Origin: Dryas octopetala
Taxonomy: Eukaryota; Streptophyta; Magnoliopsida; Rosales; Rosaceae
Reading direction: 5' to 3'
Assembly: GCA_963921425.1 (NCBI GenBank)
Contig: OY992834.1
Span: forward strand, 2,170,001 to 2,234,000
DNA: 64,000 nt
The notes beneath the pieces were generated by a model. The model ran no database searches, had not been told where the DNA came from, and saw nothing but the letters and a program-made list of their open reading frames with translations. How positions within the stretch are numbered: the stretch's first letter is position 1; every line of letters begins with the position of its first letter. Made by a program: the position numbers and the translations under genes. Shown one piece after another: positions 1 to 9,844 of this stretch.

Positions 1-1521
1 ATTTATTAAAGATTGTTCAACAACTTTTTAGGCCATTATTTGTTTGTCTTGTTAGGCCGTCATGCTTAACCTGTAATAACTACAACACAAGGCCAGCCAT
101 GGCTAATGGCCCTATGCTACAGAATAAAAATCCTTGCTTAGCTGGGAACGACTAGAATGGGAAACGTACTATGACCTCAGTTTTCAACCCCTTGGCCAGC
201 AAATTGCATTTGAACCAACTTTAAAAATTAAAAAATTCCCCGAAAGGGATGTTTATAGTAATATTACAAAATGATGACGATTGCAGAGAATAGAATATGG
301 TTTCTGTTAAGTTCCAGCACTGCACGCAGCATATAAATACCTTAGACCTCAAGGAACTGTTAAAATGCAGAGCTCAAATATGTGAGAAAGCAACACAAAC
401 CAATTTACTCATTGCATGTCCTAAAGTGATAATGACAAAAGAACATAACTGAATTAGAAACAAGCATAGAGTCATTAACAATATAGGTAGAATCATATTG
501 TTTGCACCCCTGTACCTTGGTAAAATTCTATTAAAAGGCACAACTTTGCTAGCATTTCAGTCTCCTTTAGCTAGGAGGCTTCAATAAAACTTGGTCAGGA
601 TAAGTTGAGCTAACTTCATGGCCTAAGGAAGAAGAAACCTTTCATCCTCAAAAGTTTGATTGATAAGGGGGAAAGTGTGTTAAGAAGAACATAGTTTCCC
701 AATATAGTAGAACTTAAAAGTAAGTAAATCTCCTCTGTGAAAATCATGTAAGCTTACCACTGCATTGTGCCAAATGACAAAATAATACATGCCAAGGACA
801 ATAAAACAAGGTAATGCTTGCAGCACTCATAATTCAAAGCCACTAGTGTAATAAAGACAGCAATGTACTCCATTTGTATCCCCTAACTGATTTCCATTAA
901 AACGGTGCCAAGAGTACCAAGCATGAAAATCTATCAAACTCTTCACCTTCTGCTTCACAGAACTAAAAACAAAAATGTCTGTAGTTATGCATATGTGCAC
1001 CCATAATGCATACATGTGGGTGTGTGTGTGTACACATTATGTATGTATCTAAGAATGCTTACCCTAAAAGTGAAAATGAGAGACAGAAATAGAGAGATCG
1101 GGGAGAAAGAGAGGAAGAATCTAAGTGAAACCAGAATAGTATACTATTTAGTTCCTTTGACTTCACAAGGCCAGGAAAACAACAGTGACATTTCTGTATA
1201 TGGGGGGCCAGAATATATGTTCTCGTGAGGGCATTGCCACTTTTTTGCAAACAATATAATGACAGCATCAGTGCGAAAAAACAATGAAGAAAACATGGAC
1301 TAACTGCAGTTTATATATGTTAATCAGTTCACACTAGAAAATAAGCGACAAAAAAAACTTGTGCATACTTTACTTTTTCCCTCCCAAGACGACTGAAACA
1401 AGCTGTTGGTACATGGTGTAACGGAGATAGCCTGGAGCTACATAATGTTAATTGATCTAGATCAATTAGTTTCTTCTTATGAGATTGCAAGTAAATACTT
1501 CAAATAACAGAATCTACCACT
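1..1521. other. Non-coding stretch downstream of the first PPR gene
   Basis: No reading frame here looks like a real protein; all are short and of low complexity. The part nearest 1521 is probably the 3' untranslated region of the PPR gene on the minus strand. The rest may be intergenic sequence or an intron of a gene lying off the left edge. I see no repeat or RNA gene that I can support. Confidence 0.5.
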
Positions 1522-2967
1522 TTAACATCTCCTATATCTCTTGAACTTTGAAAGCAGATGGGCATACTGTCCCTTATCCACCATATCTCTTATTACTTCA
1601 TGAGCTTCAGAAAGCTTTCCAGCATTTCGCAAATAACTTACTAGTGTGTTGTACACAGTAAAATTTGGATTACAGCCTCTGGATTCCATATCCTTAAGCA
1701 TGGAGCATGCTTCCTCAAATTTTCCAGCCATACAAAGCCCACGAATCATAGAATTGTATGTAAATACATTAGGAGCCTGCCCATTAGTGATCATCTCAAC
1801 AAACATTCCTTGAGCCTTCTCAAGCTCCCCAGCCACAATATACCCGGTGATCATTACAGTGTAGCACACAACATCTGGCAAGCACTCATACTTTATCATC
1901 TCATCAAAAAAATACTTGCAAGCATCCAAATTTCCAGCCCTGCTCAGTCCATCTATCAATGTTGTGAAGTGAAGAACCTTTGGATCGAAACCCACTTCCT
2001 TCATGTGATTTAAAAGATTAAGAGCTGCAAGTGGTTTGTCTCCCTTACCAAGTACATGAAGAAGAATGTTATAAGTATGAAAATCTGGAGTGAATCCACT
2101 CCTACCCATTTCATCAAGCAGTCTGTGAAATTGATCCAACTTCCCCAATCTATATTTTGCACACATCAATATATTATAAGTTAGAATATTCGGGGAGTGA
2201 CCCTCTGCCAACATCTGTTGATAAACCCACTCAATCAACTTGTACTGGTTCACCACGAGAAGGGAATGTAAAATTGCGTTGTATGAGTGTTCAAATGGCC
2301 TATAGTTAAACGTCTTTGATTTTATGAACCTTTCCACAACTTTTCTGGCCAAGCCTAACTCACCACAAGTACATATCAAAATGTAGAACGTCTGTGCTGT
2401 AGTTGGATACCCTTTTTCAATCATCTCATCAACTAGCCTCCACATTGCTTTAAACTCTTCACACTCAGCAAATATCTTCATCATTAAATGATATGTGCTT
2501 GTCGTGTGCCTGTAACTTTCCTGCTGACCACACCATACAAAAAACTTGTACCCTAATTTTGCACACCGCATTTTATTCGCATAATTTACTTTTTTCAAAA
2601 TTTCGAAAAGAACTTCCCTCACAAGAGCCCCTGAAACATCTAAATGCAAGTCATCCAAAGCCACTTTTGCATCAGACCCAGGGCCATCTTGTTGAAGAAC
2701 TTCAAGAACCCTAGTGGTATAAATCTTCACATCCTCCAAAAAATTCCGTCTTGCCGAGAAATGTTCCCGGGGGTGGCTCTCATACTCATTCAAAATTGAA
2801 TCAAAACCTGAACTTCTCCGCATTCTCTTCAAGGGTTCCTCAATAAACTCATGCCCAGTATCCCCTTTATTGCCACTAAAGGGCCCATCGGACAATTTTC
2901 GTGCTACGACCACATAACACGAAATTTTGTGAATAACCCTTGGACCAAACAGAGATATAGAGTTCAT
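1522..2967 (-). CDS. P-class pentatricopeptide repeat protein, probably organellar
   Basis: This is a single-exon gene of 481 residues. P-class PPR proteins bind single-stranded organellar RNA, one base per roughly 35-residue helical hairpin, and affect RNA stability, splicing or translation in mitochondria or chloroplasts. From about residue 150 onward there are eight or so degenerate 35-residue repeats with the usual signatures, for example 'TYNILMCAKYRLGKLDQF' and 'VFTYNSMIRGLCMAGKFEEA'. No E, E+ or DYW tail is present; the protein ends in a basic 'KFKRYRRC'. The first ~40 residues are rich in Ser, Arg and Val and poor in acidic residues, compatible with a mitochondrial presequence. The start is the first ATG of the open frame. 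The RNA target cannot be read from the sequence. Intronless structure is normal for the family. Confidence 0.92.
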   Translation of the reverse strand: MNSISLFGPRVIHKISCYVVVARKLSDGPFSGNKGDTGHEFIEEPLKRMRRSSGFDSILNEYESHPREHFSARRNFLEDVKIYTTRVLEVLQQDGPGSDAKVALDDLHLDVSGALVREVLFEILKKVNYANKMRCAKLGYKFFVWCGQQESYRHTTSTYHLMMKIFAECEEFKAMWRLVDEMIEKGYPTTAQTFYILICTCGELGLARKVVERFIKSKTFNYRPFEHSYNAILHSLLVVNQYKLIEWVYQQMLAEGHSPNILTYNILMCAKYRLGKLDQFHRLLDEMGRSGFTPDFHTYNILLHVLGKGDKPLAALNLLNHMKEVGFDPKVLHFTTLIDGLSRAGNLDACKYFFDEMIKYECLPDVVCYTVMITGYIVAGELEKAQGMFVEMITNGQAPNVFTYNSMIRGLCMAGKFEEACSMLKDMESRGCNPNFTVYNTLVSYLRNAGKLSEAHEVIRDMVDKGQYAHLLSKFKRYRRC

Positions 2968-3578
2968 GGTTGGTACCCATTATCTCTGCAACTTTGCACT
3001 ACTTATTAAACCCAAGAAACCCACTAATAGACTGAGAATTAAAGGCACATAGAGCTTGAAAAGCTTTGTGTTCTCGAATTGAGAGATGCCCATTAAACTG
3101 GAGGGACCAAATTGCAGACAAAGTAGTGAATCGAGCAGAGACAGTTCATTGAGTTACCTATCTGAATCTCCAAAGTGTGAAAGAAGGCAGAGGAGGACTT
3201 ACCTGGGTTGAGCAATCTGATAGGGCGATATGTCAGTATTTTGAAGCAGCTTGGGTTTCAAGTCCCGCCAGAGGTTTTAGTTGTCGTAAGGAGAGAAATC
3301 CGTACCCTTCCAGCGAGGGGGAACTGAAAAGGGATTTCGTATTTCCAACAGCAGATTCATCCTGTGGAATTCCAATTACTAAACGCCACCGTTGCATAGA
3401 GAGGTTTTTCTTTTTTATTTTAACATTAAAATCTTGATTGCTATAATTTGTCACTTTTTATTTTTTATGAAGGGACCTTTTTCGATTAAATTTCCCTAAT
3501 TTTAATTCTTCCAAAAAATATCCTATAATTAATAGGAGTTGCAATCAAAGTTAAATTAGATATTTTATCATATTGCTC

Positions 3579-3583
<5 letters not shown>

Positions 3584-3610
<27 letters not shown>
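3584..3610. repeat. (TA)n microsatellite
   Basis: About 13 uninterrupted TA units. Such loci are often polymorphic in length. Confidence 0.95.
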
Positions 3611-3615
<5 letters not shown>

Positions 3616-3788
3616 TAAAGAACACAAAATGGCCAATAATAGCCTTACATGCAAACAATATGTGTGTATTATATTAATTTAAAGGAGACTTAGAGTTTAG
3701 TTCATTTTATAAATCTTTTTTATACTAAAATCGGTAGTGATTTAGCGTTTTTAATTAAGTTCTTTTATTTTTCTTATTTGACGGATTT

Positions 3789-3839
3789 ATGTTAGGTTTT
3801 AACTCTGAGATCCAAAATCTCAGAGTTAAAACCTAACAT
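3789..3839. repeat. Perfect short inverted repeat (hairpin)
   Basis: Two perfectly complementary 23-base arms (3789-3811 and 3817-3839) are separated by a five-base loop, ccaaa. The left arm begins atgttaggttttaact. It may be a tiny fold-back element or a small-RNA-like hairpin; no target duplication is evident. Confidence 0.85.
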
Positions 3840-3899
3840 GCCCACTTTACAAAATCCACTCTACACCCTAGGAGGGAAAATACCTTTCAAATCGAGGAA

Positions 3900-3979
3900 G
3901 AACTTTATTATAAATTAAAAGAATTTTATTATAAATTAAAGAATTTTATTATGAATTAAAAAGATTCTCTTATAAATTA
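3900..3979. repeat. Degenerate ~21-bp AT-rich tandem repeat
   Basis: Four imperfect copies of a unit close to gaattttattataaattaa follow one another (3900-3920, 3921-3940, 3941-3962, 3963-3979). No function is apparent. Confidence 0.75.
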
Positions 3980-5056
3980 TTATGTTTTAAAATGATTTTC
4001 TTATAAATTTTAAAACACCTCCACTTTTCATCTAAAAACTTTTTTTTTAAAGAACTTAAGTCTAATTATTTCTTAATTTAATTGACAGAAATTTTTAATT
4101 AAGATTTACAACTATTATTGACTATATAAACTTGATTGAAAAAATTAAAACTTCAAAAATCTAAGTGAAAAATGAAGCAAACTATACAGTGTGACATACA
4201 CTATTATAGATTTTATATTAGAAGCATTGCTATATATTTGTTTGAATTCTTATTGTGTACGAATTTGTGTTGGTGAGTTGTACTTTGACTAGTGTTTTTT
4301 ACAAGTTATAATTTCTATGGTGTTTATAAGTTATAATTTTGTACGAATTTTTATTGTGCACATATTAATTTCAATAATTACTCACATTGAATTATCTAAA
4401 TTCAACTATATCCCATGTCATTCTTTAATATTTTCAAATCGTTTCTCACTATTGTTATTCATCTTACAATCACATTGTTGGTGTTGTAGCAAAGAAGGTC
4501 CTTGATGTAAATGTCTAGCTCTTTCATAAAAAGGGAAAATTCGGACTCTTGTCTACAGTACTTCATTCATCTTACAAAAGGGGAAAGTACCAACCCCCAT
4601 TGTTGGCTTTGCTTTAATATGACGCAATAACGCTCTTATTTAAGATTTTAACGTCTAATCCCATTGCATAATTAATTAAAAATCCAAGTTCATGTTAATT
4701 GAAACACTTTCCAATTCAATACCAAGCAGGCAAGCACAAACCTCGAAGCTTAATCGATGCCGTATACCAGTTCTCCCTGTGCCACTCATTCATTTCGTAA
4801 ATATGGTGACCATTTATAAATAATAGATCCACAATCACAGTAAGATGAAAGTATGAAACACTAGTCAAATTATAACACAAACTGTATAATAGTATAATAC
4901 TAGTCAAACTGTATCTGACCAAACAAAAGGTAGAAAGTAGAAACTGTAAAACCCCATACAAAAAAAAAAAAAAACTTGACACAAGTAGAAATACCAAATA
5001 CATTCCTCATCGCTTAATTTATTCACTAAAACACTTGAGCGGCGTCGTTTTCAGTT

Positions 5057-7404
5057 TCAGTTCCCCGACACCTGAGGTCTTCGGTCCTCAGCAACGTGGC
5101 TGCGGTTGGGCTCTGTTTCTCCAGCACCAGCAGAACCTTGCTGATCACCACTTTTCCCAAACCACGAACCAACAACGCCTTTAATCCTATCCACCACAAA
5201 ATTCTCATTCCCTTCAGTATTACCCAAACGATTCTTGACCTCCTCCGACTCGGTGACCTTCCCCACAGGCTTAGCACTGGCCGCTGGCTCCTCCGGCTCA
5301 TCCGCCTTTCGCTTATGCAACGAATTCGAAATCACCTCCGACAGCGCTTTGTCCTCCTCGCCAGGCTTCAATTTCTCAGCAAAATAGTCCTTCACAGTCG
5401 CTCCTTTCTCCTGCCCATCTTTATTAACCCCACTAGTACTATAATCCCGGGACTCTTTTCCAGTACCACCAACCTTCTCATCCTCCTTAACGGTGGCCCC
5501 AATTGTCTTACCCTGTTGATCATGTGCTGAATTAGTACCACTTTGATCACGCAATTGATCATGATCATCACCAGTCCCGCCATATCCTAGCTTCGAAGCA
5601 ACAACGTTCTTAGCAGATATTGCCCTGTCAGTGATTGTAGAGGTCGCAGATGAAATTTTCTCAGTATAGCTGCTGCTCTGGTTCTGTTGATCAGGTGCTG
5701 ATGATCCAGAGTTAACAGTACCACCAACTTTAACGTGATCCCCACTTTGATCATGCACTGGATCAAGCCCTCTTGACTGCTGATCATGATTCTGATCAGT
5801 CCCGCCATATCCAAGCTTTGAAGCAACAACGTTCTTCGCAGACACTGCACTGCCAGCGATGGCGGATGAAATTTGCCCAGTATAGCTGCTGCTCTGGTTT
5901 GATGGTTTCTCAGTGTCATGTGGGCCCTGAGAGAATTGGTCATGACTTCCGGTAGATAAATTGGAGACCTGGTTATGTTGTTGATCACTCTCGCCGCCAT
6001 ATCCTAGCTTGGAAGCAAGAACATTCTTTGCAGACGCTGCCTTGTCAGCGATTGCAGGGGTTGCAGACGAAGTTTTGTCAGTATTAGTAGTGCTCTGGTT
6101 TGATGGTCTCTCAGTTGCAGTGCTGTCATGTGGGCTTTGAGAGAATTGGTCATGGCTTCCAGCGGATAAACTGGGGACTTTGTCATGTTGTTGATCACTC
6201 TCGCCGCCATATCCTAGCTTGGAAGCAACAACGTTCTTTGCAGACGTTGCCTTGTCAGCGATTGCAGGGGTTGCAGATGAAATTTTGTCAGTATTAGTGC
6301 TCTGGTTTGATGGTCTCTCAGTTGCAGTGCTGTCATGTGGGCCATGAGAGGATTGATCGTGTGGTTTATGTTCTGCCACACCATGAAGGTTCATCTTACC
6401 AAATGAATGAAGAATTGGTGTGATTCCTACTCCCTCACTCCCTGTTACATGTTACCAAATTACAACAAAATTAAAAATTTATTTAACAATATTCTAAATA
6501 AATAAATCTGGGGTCTAATATTCAATAATTACCTTGGCTGGTTGGATCAGTGGCTTTGGTCTTTGAAGGAGTGTAAGCTTGAGGGTTGGCCCTAGGCGCG
6601 TGGGGATCCTCCTTGACCCTGGATTGTTCAAAATCATGTCCACCCTCCCCGGTAGTCTTCTGATTTGCAGGGGTATTCTGTGGCGCGTGAGGTTCCTCCC
6701 CCAAATTGATCTTAGGTTGCCCTGCAATTTCTTCTCCCGTTGTTGGGCCACTGAAATTGGGCTTCGGCCCAAGATTAAGATCCTCACGTCTGACTGCTGG
6801 TCTTCCAAAATCAGCATGCCCTGTACTTTGATTTTGCCCAGGTACATGGTCCCTTGGTGCTATAGGATCGTCACGCGCGGCTTTTGTATCGTCCGTTGGC
6901 GTCTTCAAAATGTCTCCTTGCCGAGTATCTCCAAAAGTGGCCGCTGGTGTCGTCGAATTGTGTCCTTGCCGAGGAAGACCAGTGTTCGTAATCACTGCAG
7001 AATCGTATACAGCCGGGCACATAAAATTTGATCAAATGTTTAATCACAAATTAAATAAATATGGTTATTATGTGAAAATTAAATCAAAGCAACTTACTTG
7101 GTGCATCATGCAGTTCTGGGTCGTCGTCCTCTTCATCAGCTTGATCATCGGGAACATGATCATCGTCTTGGCGGCCGTGCCCTTTGAACGTGTCCTTGAT
7201 CTTCTTCGCCTTCGCCTTCACTTTCTTCAAAACCGACTTCTTCTCATGGTGGTCCTCATCTTGGTAAGCACCTTCTGCTAGAAACAGAGAGACTCACATT
7301 AATTAACAGATAGAGAAACAAAACAAAGATAGTAATCACATGAAAGAAATGAGGCTTTTCTTACCTGGGTTTTCCTCATGATGATGTACAATTTTGGATT
7401 CCAT
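5057..7404 (-). CDS. LTI65: Low-temperature-induced 65 kDa-type protein (LTI65/RD29B/CAP160 family)
   Basis: Four exons: 7404-7365, 7274-7098, 6994-6533 and 6441-5057, in frame throughout, giving 687 residues. The family comprises hydrophilic, largely disordered proteins induced by cold, drought and ABA; their biochemical role is still poorly defined. The N-terminus is His/Asp/Glu-rich and carries a basic helix with 'VLKKVKAKAKKIKDTFKG'. Exon 3 has PHAP-type short repeats. Exon 4 carries four ~65-residue repeats, each containing 'SAKNV(V/L)ASKLGYGG'. The C-terminal family signature starts near residue 573 (GATVKDYFAEKLKPGEEDKA) and runs to 'VVDRIKGVVGSWFGKSG'. Upstream ACGT and GCCGAC elements fit ABA and cold induction. 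In Arabidopsis RD29B lies next to SHOC1, as here. RD29A-type or CAP160-type orthology cannot be resolved. Confidence 0.93.
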
Positions 7405-7524
7405 GATTCAAATCTGTGAAAAAACTTCTGAAATTGATTGAAAGAAAAAACTGCCTCTTTTTTTGTTATGCTTGAAGTTGCAGAACAGAGTGTGTGTGCG
7501 AAAACAGAGAGCAGAAACTGAAGG

Positions 7525-7530
7525 TTTATA
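7525..7530 (-). promoter_or_regulatory. Probable TATA box of the LTI65-like gene
   Basis: On the minus strand the sequence reads ctctataaac, about 120 bases upstream of the ATG at 7404. That would put transcription initiation near 7495 and leave a ~90-base leader, ordinary for plant genes. Confidence 0.55.
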
Positions 7531-7589
7531 GAGAATGGCATAACAGGGAGTTTTGCCACCTTGCATGCACTGTGGCTCTCTGTGAACGA

Positions 7590-7658
7590 GCCACGTTAGG
7601 AAATAACTGACCACGTCTCATTTGCTGCCACGTAGCCCGTAGCTGCTGCACACGTGGC
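7590..7658 (-). promoter_or_regulatory. Cluster of ABRE/G-box-like ACGT elements
   Basis: Four ACGT-core sites lie 60-130 bases upstream of the TATA box: gccacgtt (7590-7597), accacgtc (7610-7617), gccacgta (7628-7635) and cacgtggc (7651-7658). The last is a full ABRE core. ABREs of this kind bind AREB/ABF bZIP factors, and paired ABREs drive RD29B in Arabidopsis. Binding here is inferred. Confidence 0.65.
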
Positions 7659-7971
7659 TGAAATGGTATTCTGATGGGTTGTGGATAGGGACAGTGGACT
7701 TTCAGCGTTACAGCGTCACCAATCAAATTTACAACTATGTTTGGTGAAAGGAATCCCATAGGGCGGTGAGTTTGAGTTGTGGATACTGGATAGGTATGTC
7801 AGGAACACGCGTACACCGATCAATGATGCTATATATGAACTTAATCAAAATAATAATAATGCTATATATGCAATAACGGTGATGACTGATGACACATTGA
7901 AATTACTTTCTGTTAGCTGTAAATGTATGGACACTTTTGAGACATATATGCCCCTTTCAAAAAGCTGTGGT

Positions 7972-7984
7972 GCCGACTGCCGAC
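7972..7984. promoter_or_regulatory. Two adjacent CRT/DRE cores (GCCGAC)
   Basis: GCCGAC occurs at 7972-7977 and again at 7979-7984, separated by one base. (A/G)CCGAC is the core bound by DREB1/CBF and DREB2 factors. The pair sits about 570 bases upstream of the LTI65-like ATG, so it could give cold and drought responsiveness. Its distance from the gene makes this less certain than the ACGT cluster. Confidence 0.5.
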
Positions 7985-8772
7985 AAATCTTTCTTTTATC
8001 AAATATCCAACACAATAGACTTTGGTATCAAATTCTTGTCTAATAATCTCATTATATATAAATAATCTATTTATTTATAATACTATTTGCAATGCATGAG
8101 TTTAGAAAACTCTAGCCTAAGTATAGCGTTCCTTTGTTCATTTTGGTGACGTATAGTGTTTCATTTGTTGATGATAGTTTATGTGTTAGGATATCAACCA
8201 TTTATATTATAACAATTTTAACTTTCGAGATTAATGGTAAACTAACACATATATCATCATAATAAAGTAAAAGATTTTAGAAAATAAACAATTTAATAAA
8301 CATGGTGAAAGCAAAGTGTAAAATCCACAAGATACACCAAATTTGGATTTACTTTTAAGGAGAGTAGTTTCATATCTTTAATTACTATTATAAAGCCAGA
8401 ATAAGAATTTGGTGTTACAAACTTCACCAAAATTAAGATTGCCTAAAATATCTATTATTCAACAAAACATTCACATAAAAACACATAATAAATGATAATA
8501 TAATTGTAAAATACAAACATTAAAATAAAATTTTAAAAATAACAAAAGACACCTCACCACTTTAAAACGTGAAAAGAATGATAATAAGTTATAAAATAAT
8601 AATAATAAAATACAAAAATAAATAAAACATAGTGAAAATATCAATTGACACGTGTGAAGCGCTTGCCAATAGGTTAATTTTAACTAATATGAAGGAGATT
8701 ACACTTACATATATTAGCTTAGGTAAAAACTAAAAACCATAAAACAAACAGTGAGATTAGATAGTCCGCTCT

Positions 8773-8796
8773 TATATATATATATATATATATATA
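8773..8796. repeat. (TA)n microsatellite
   Basis: About 12 TA units, immediately left of a fold-back element. A similar AT tract lies just right of the element at 9190-9208. Confidence 0.9.
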
Positions 8797-8801
8797 GAAG
8801 T

Positions 8802-9189
8802 GCTATAAAGCTAATCAGTTATCAAGTTAATACGAAGCTAACCATGTTTTTGAGCCTACTACATAACTAATCTCATAATATGAGCCATCAATTACTTAGG
8901 CTCTACATCAAAGATCATCATTACAAAAAATTAACTAAATCGAAAATTATGTAGTCATCTAATTGAGATCAAATAAATAGACGATTAATATTTTCGATAA
9001 AACCATATAAATAGTTATTATTATAATCAAATAGCTAAATGACTTCCGATTTTGAAGATTTTTTACAGGGATGATATTTGAAGTAAGACCTAAAAAATAG
9101 ACGGTTCAGATTTTGAGATTATATTGTACAGTGGGCCTAACATGGTGGGTAGCTTTGCATTAACTTATTAACCAATTAATTTTAGAGCA
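8802..9189. mobile_element. Putative MITE (non-autonomous DNA transposon), ~390 bp
   Basis: The ends form imperfect terminal inverted repeats of about 45 bases: the left end begins gctataaagctaatcagtta, and the reverse complement of the right end begins gctctaaaattaattggtta. Both arms run on into a shared aagttaat..aaagctac..ccatg. It has no coding capacity. TA tracts on both sides suggest insertion into a TA microsatellite, which hides any target duplication. The superfamily is undetermined. Confidence 0.65.
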
Positions 9190-9565
9190 TATATATATAT
9201 ATATATATGAGGTGAGCCTTCACTCTTGTATTTCTCAAATGTGGGAGGAAGAAGCCTTATATCATATTAAGGAGATATTTCTTCTTTTAATAATTTGATG
9301 TGGGATTTCAGCTTAGGCAAAGACCATATAAACAAATATCTACTTTTAAAGAGGAGTGTAAATTTAAAGATTTAAATAGAAACATCTAATAGAGTATGGT
9401 TTCTTAATTCTTAGTATATATATTGATTACATTAATTTTACTATGCCCATCAACACAACTAACAGTCTAACAATATGTGATTTAGTACGACAACAATGCA
9501 TGACACCCAACACTATCGATCGGTTTAATCCATTTTTTTTTATAGGCCGAGCCGCCGAAGTATAG

Positions 9566-9721
9566 CTATTGCAGGGGTTACAAGAGCAAACGATTGTAGA
9601 CAAGATCTTCCATTATGATCAAATCCATGCCGTTGAATGTGTGGACCTTCTTGATCCAGTCAAGGGTGAGCTACTGAGCTTCCACGTTCAAGTGCATGAT
9701 GCGCACCACGGCGCAGTTTAG
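9566..9721 (+). pseudogene. Unidentified coding-like fragment
   Basis: A 51-codon open stretch with balanced, protein-like composition (for example IHAVECVDLLDPVKGELLSF) follows a plausible acceptor (attgcag) and ends at TAG. Its local GC content is higher than that of the surrounding DNA. It lies ~120 bases before the SHOC1 start, and neither partner exons nor a family could be recognised. It may be a relic exon of a transposed gene fragment, or chance. Confidence 0.25.
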
Positions 9722-9844
9722 CAGAACCCAGCCCACCACCCCCTTTTATAAACGGCTGAAATTTATACCGCGAAATTTAATTCTTCCAAAACCAAACCAG
9801 TCCGTTGCCAATCACTGCCTCACAGTTTGATTTCTGAAGCTGAA

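Larger units (their letters stand above)
2968..5056. other. Intergenic region between the PPR gene and the LTI65-like gene
   Basis: The first ~300 bases upstream of the PPR start are relatively GC-rich and probably hold its promoter and 5' leader. The remainder is AT-rich and holds a TA microsatellite, a perfect hairpin at 3789-3839 and a short tandem repeat at 3900-3979, listed separately. Bases ~4700-5056 are probably the 3' untranslated region of the LTI65-like gene. No coding exon is visible. Confidence 0.5.
7405..9844. other. Divergent intergenic region between the LTI65-like gene and SHOC1
   Basis: The two genes are transcribed away from each other across about 2.4 kb. The left end is the stress-type promoter described separately. 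The middle (8040-9540) is very AT-rich and holds a fold-back element at 8802-9189 set among TA repeats. A short coding-like fragment lies at 9566-9721. The ~100 bases before 9845 form the SHOC1 leader. Confidence 0.6.

Noticed and set aside
5096..6297. Plus-strand and shifted-frame ORFs over the LTI65 repeats
   Set aside because: They repeat with the same period as the real protein repeats and lack any independent start, domain or splice context.
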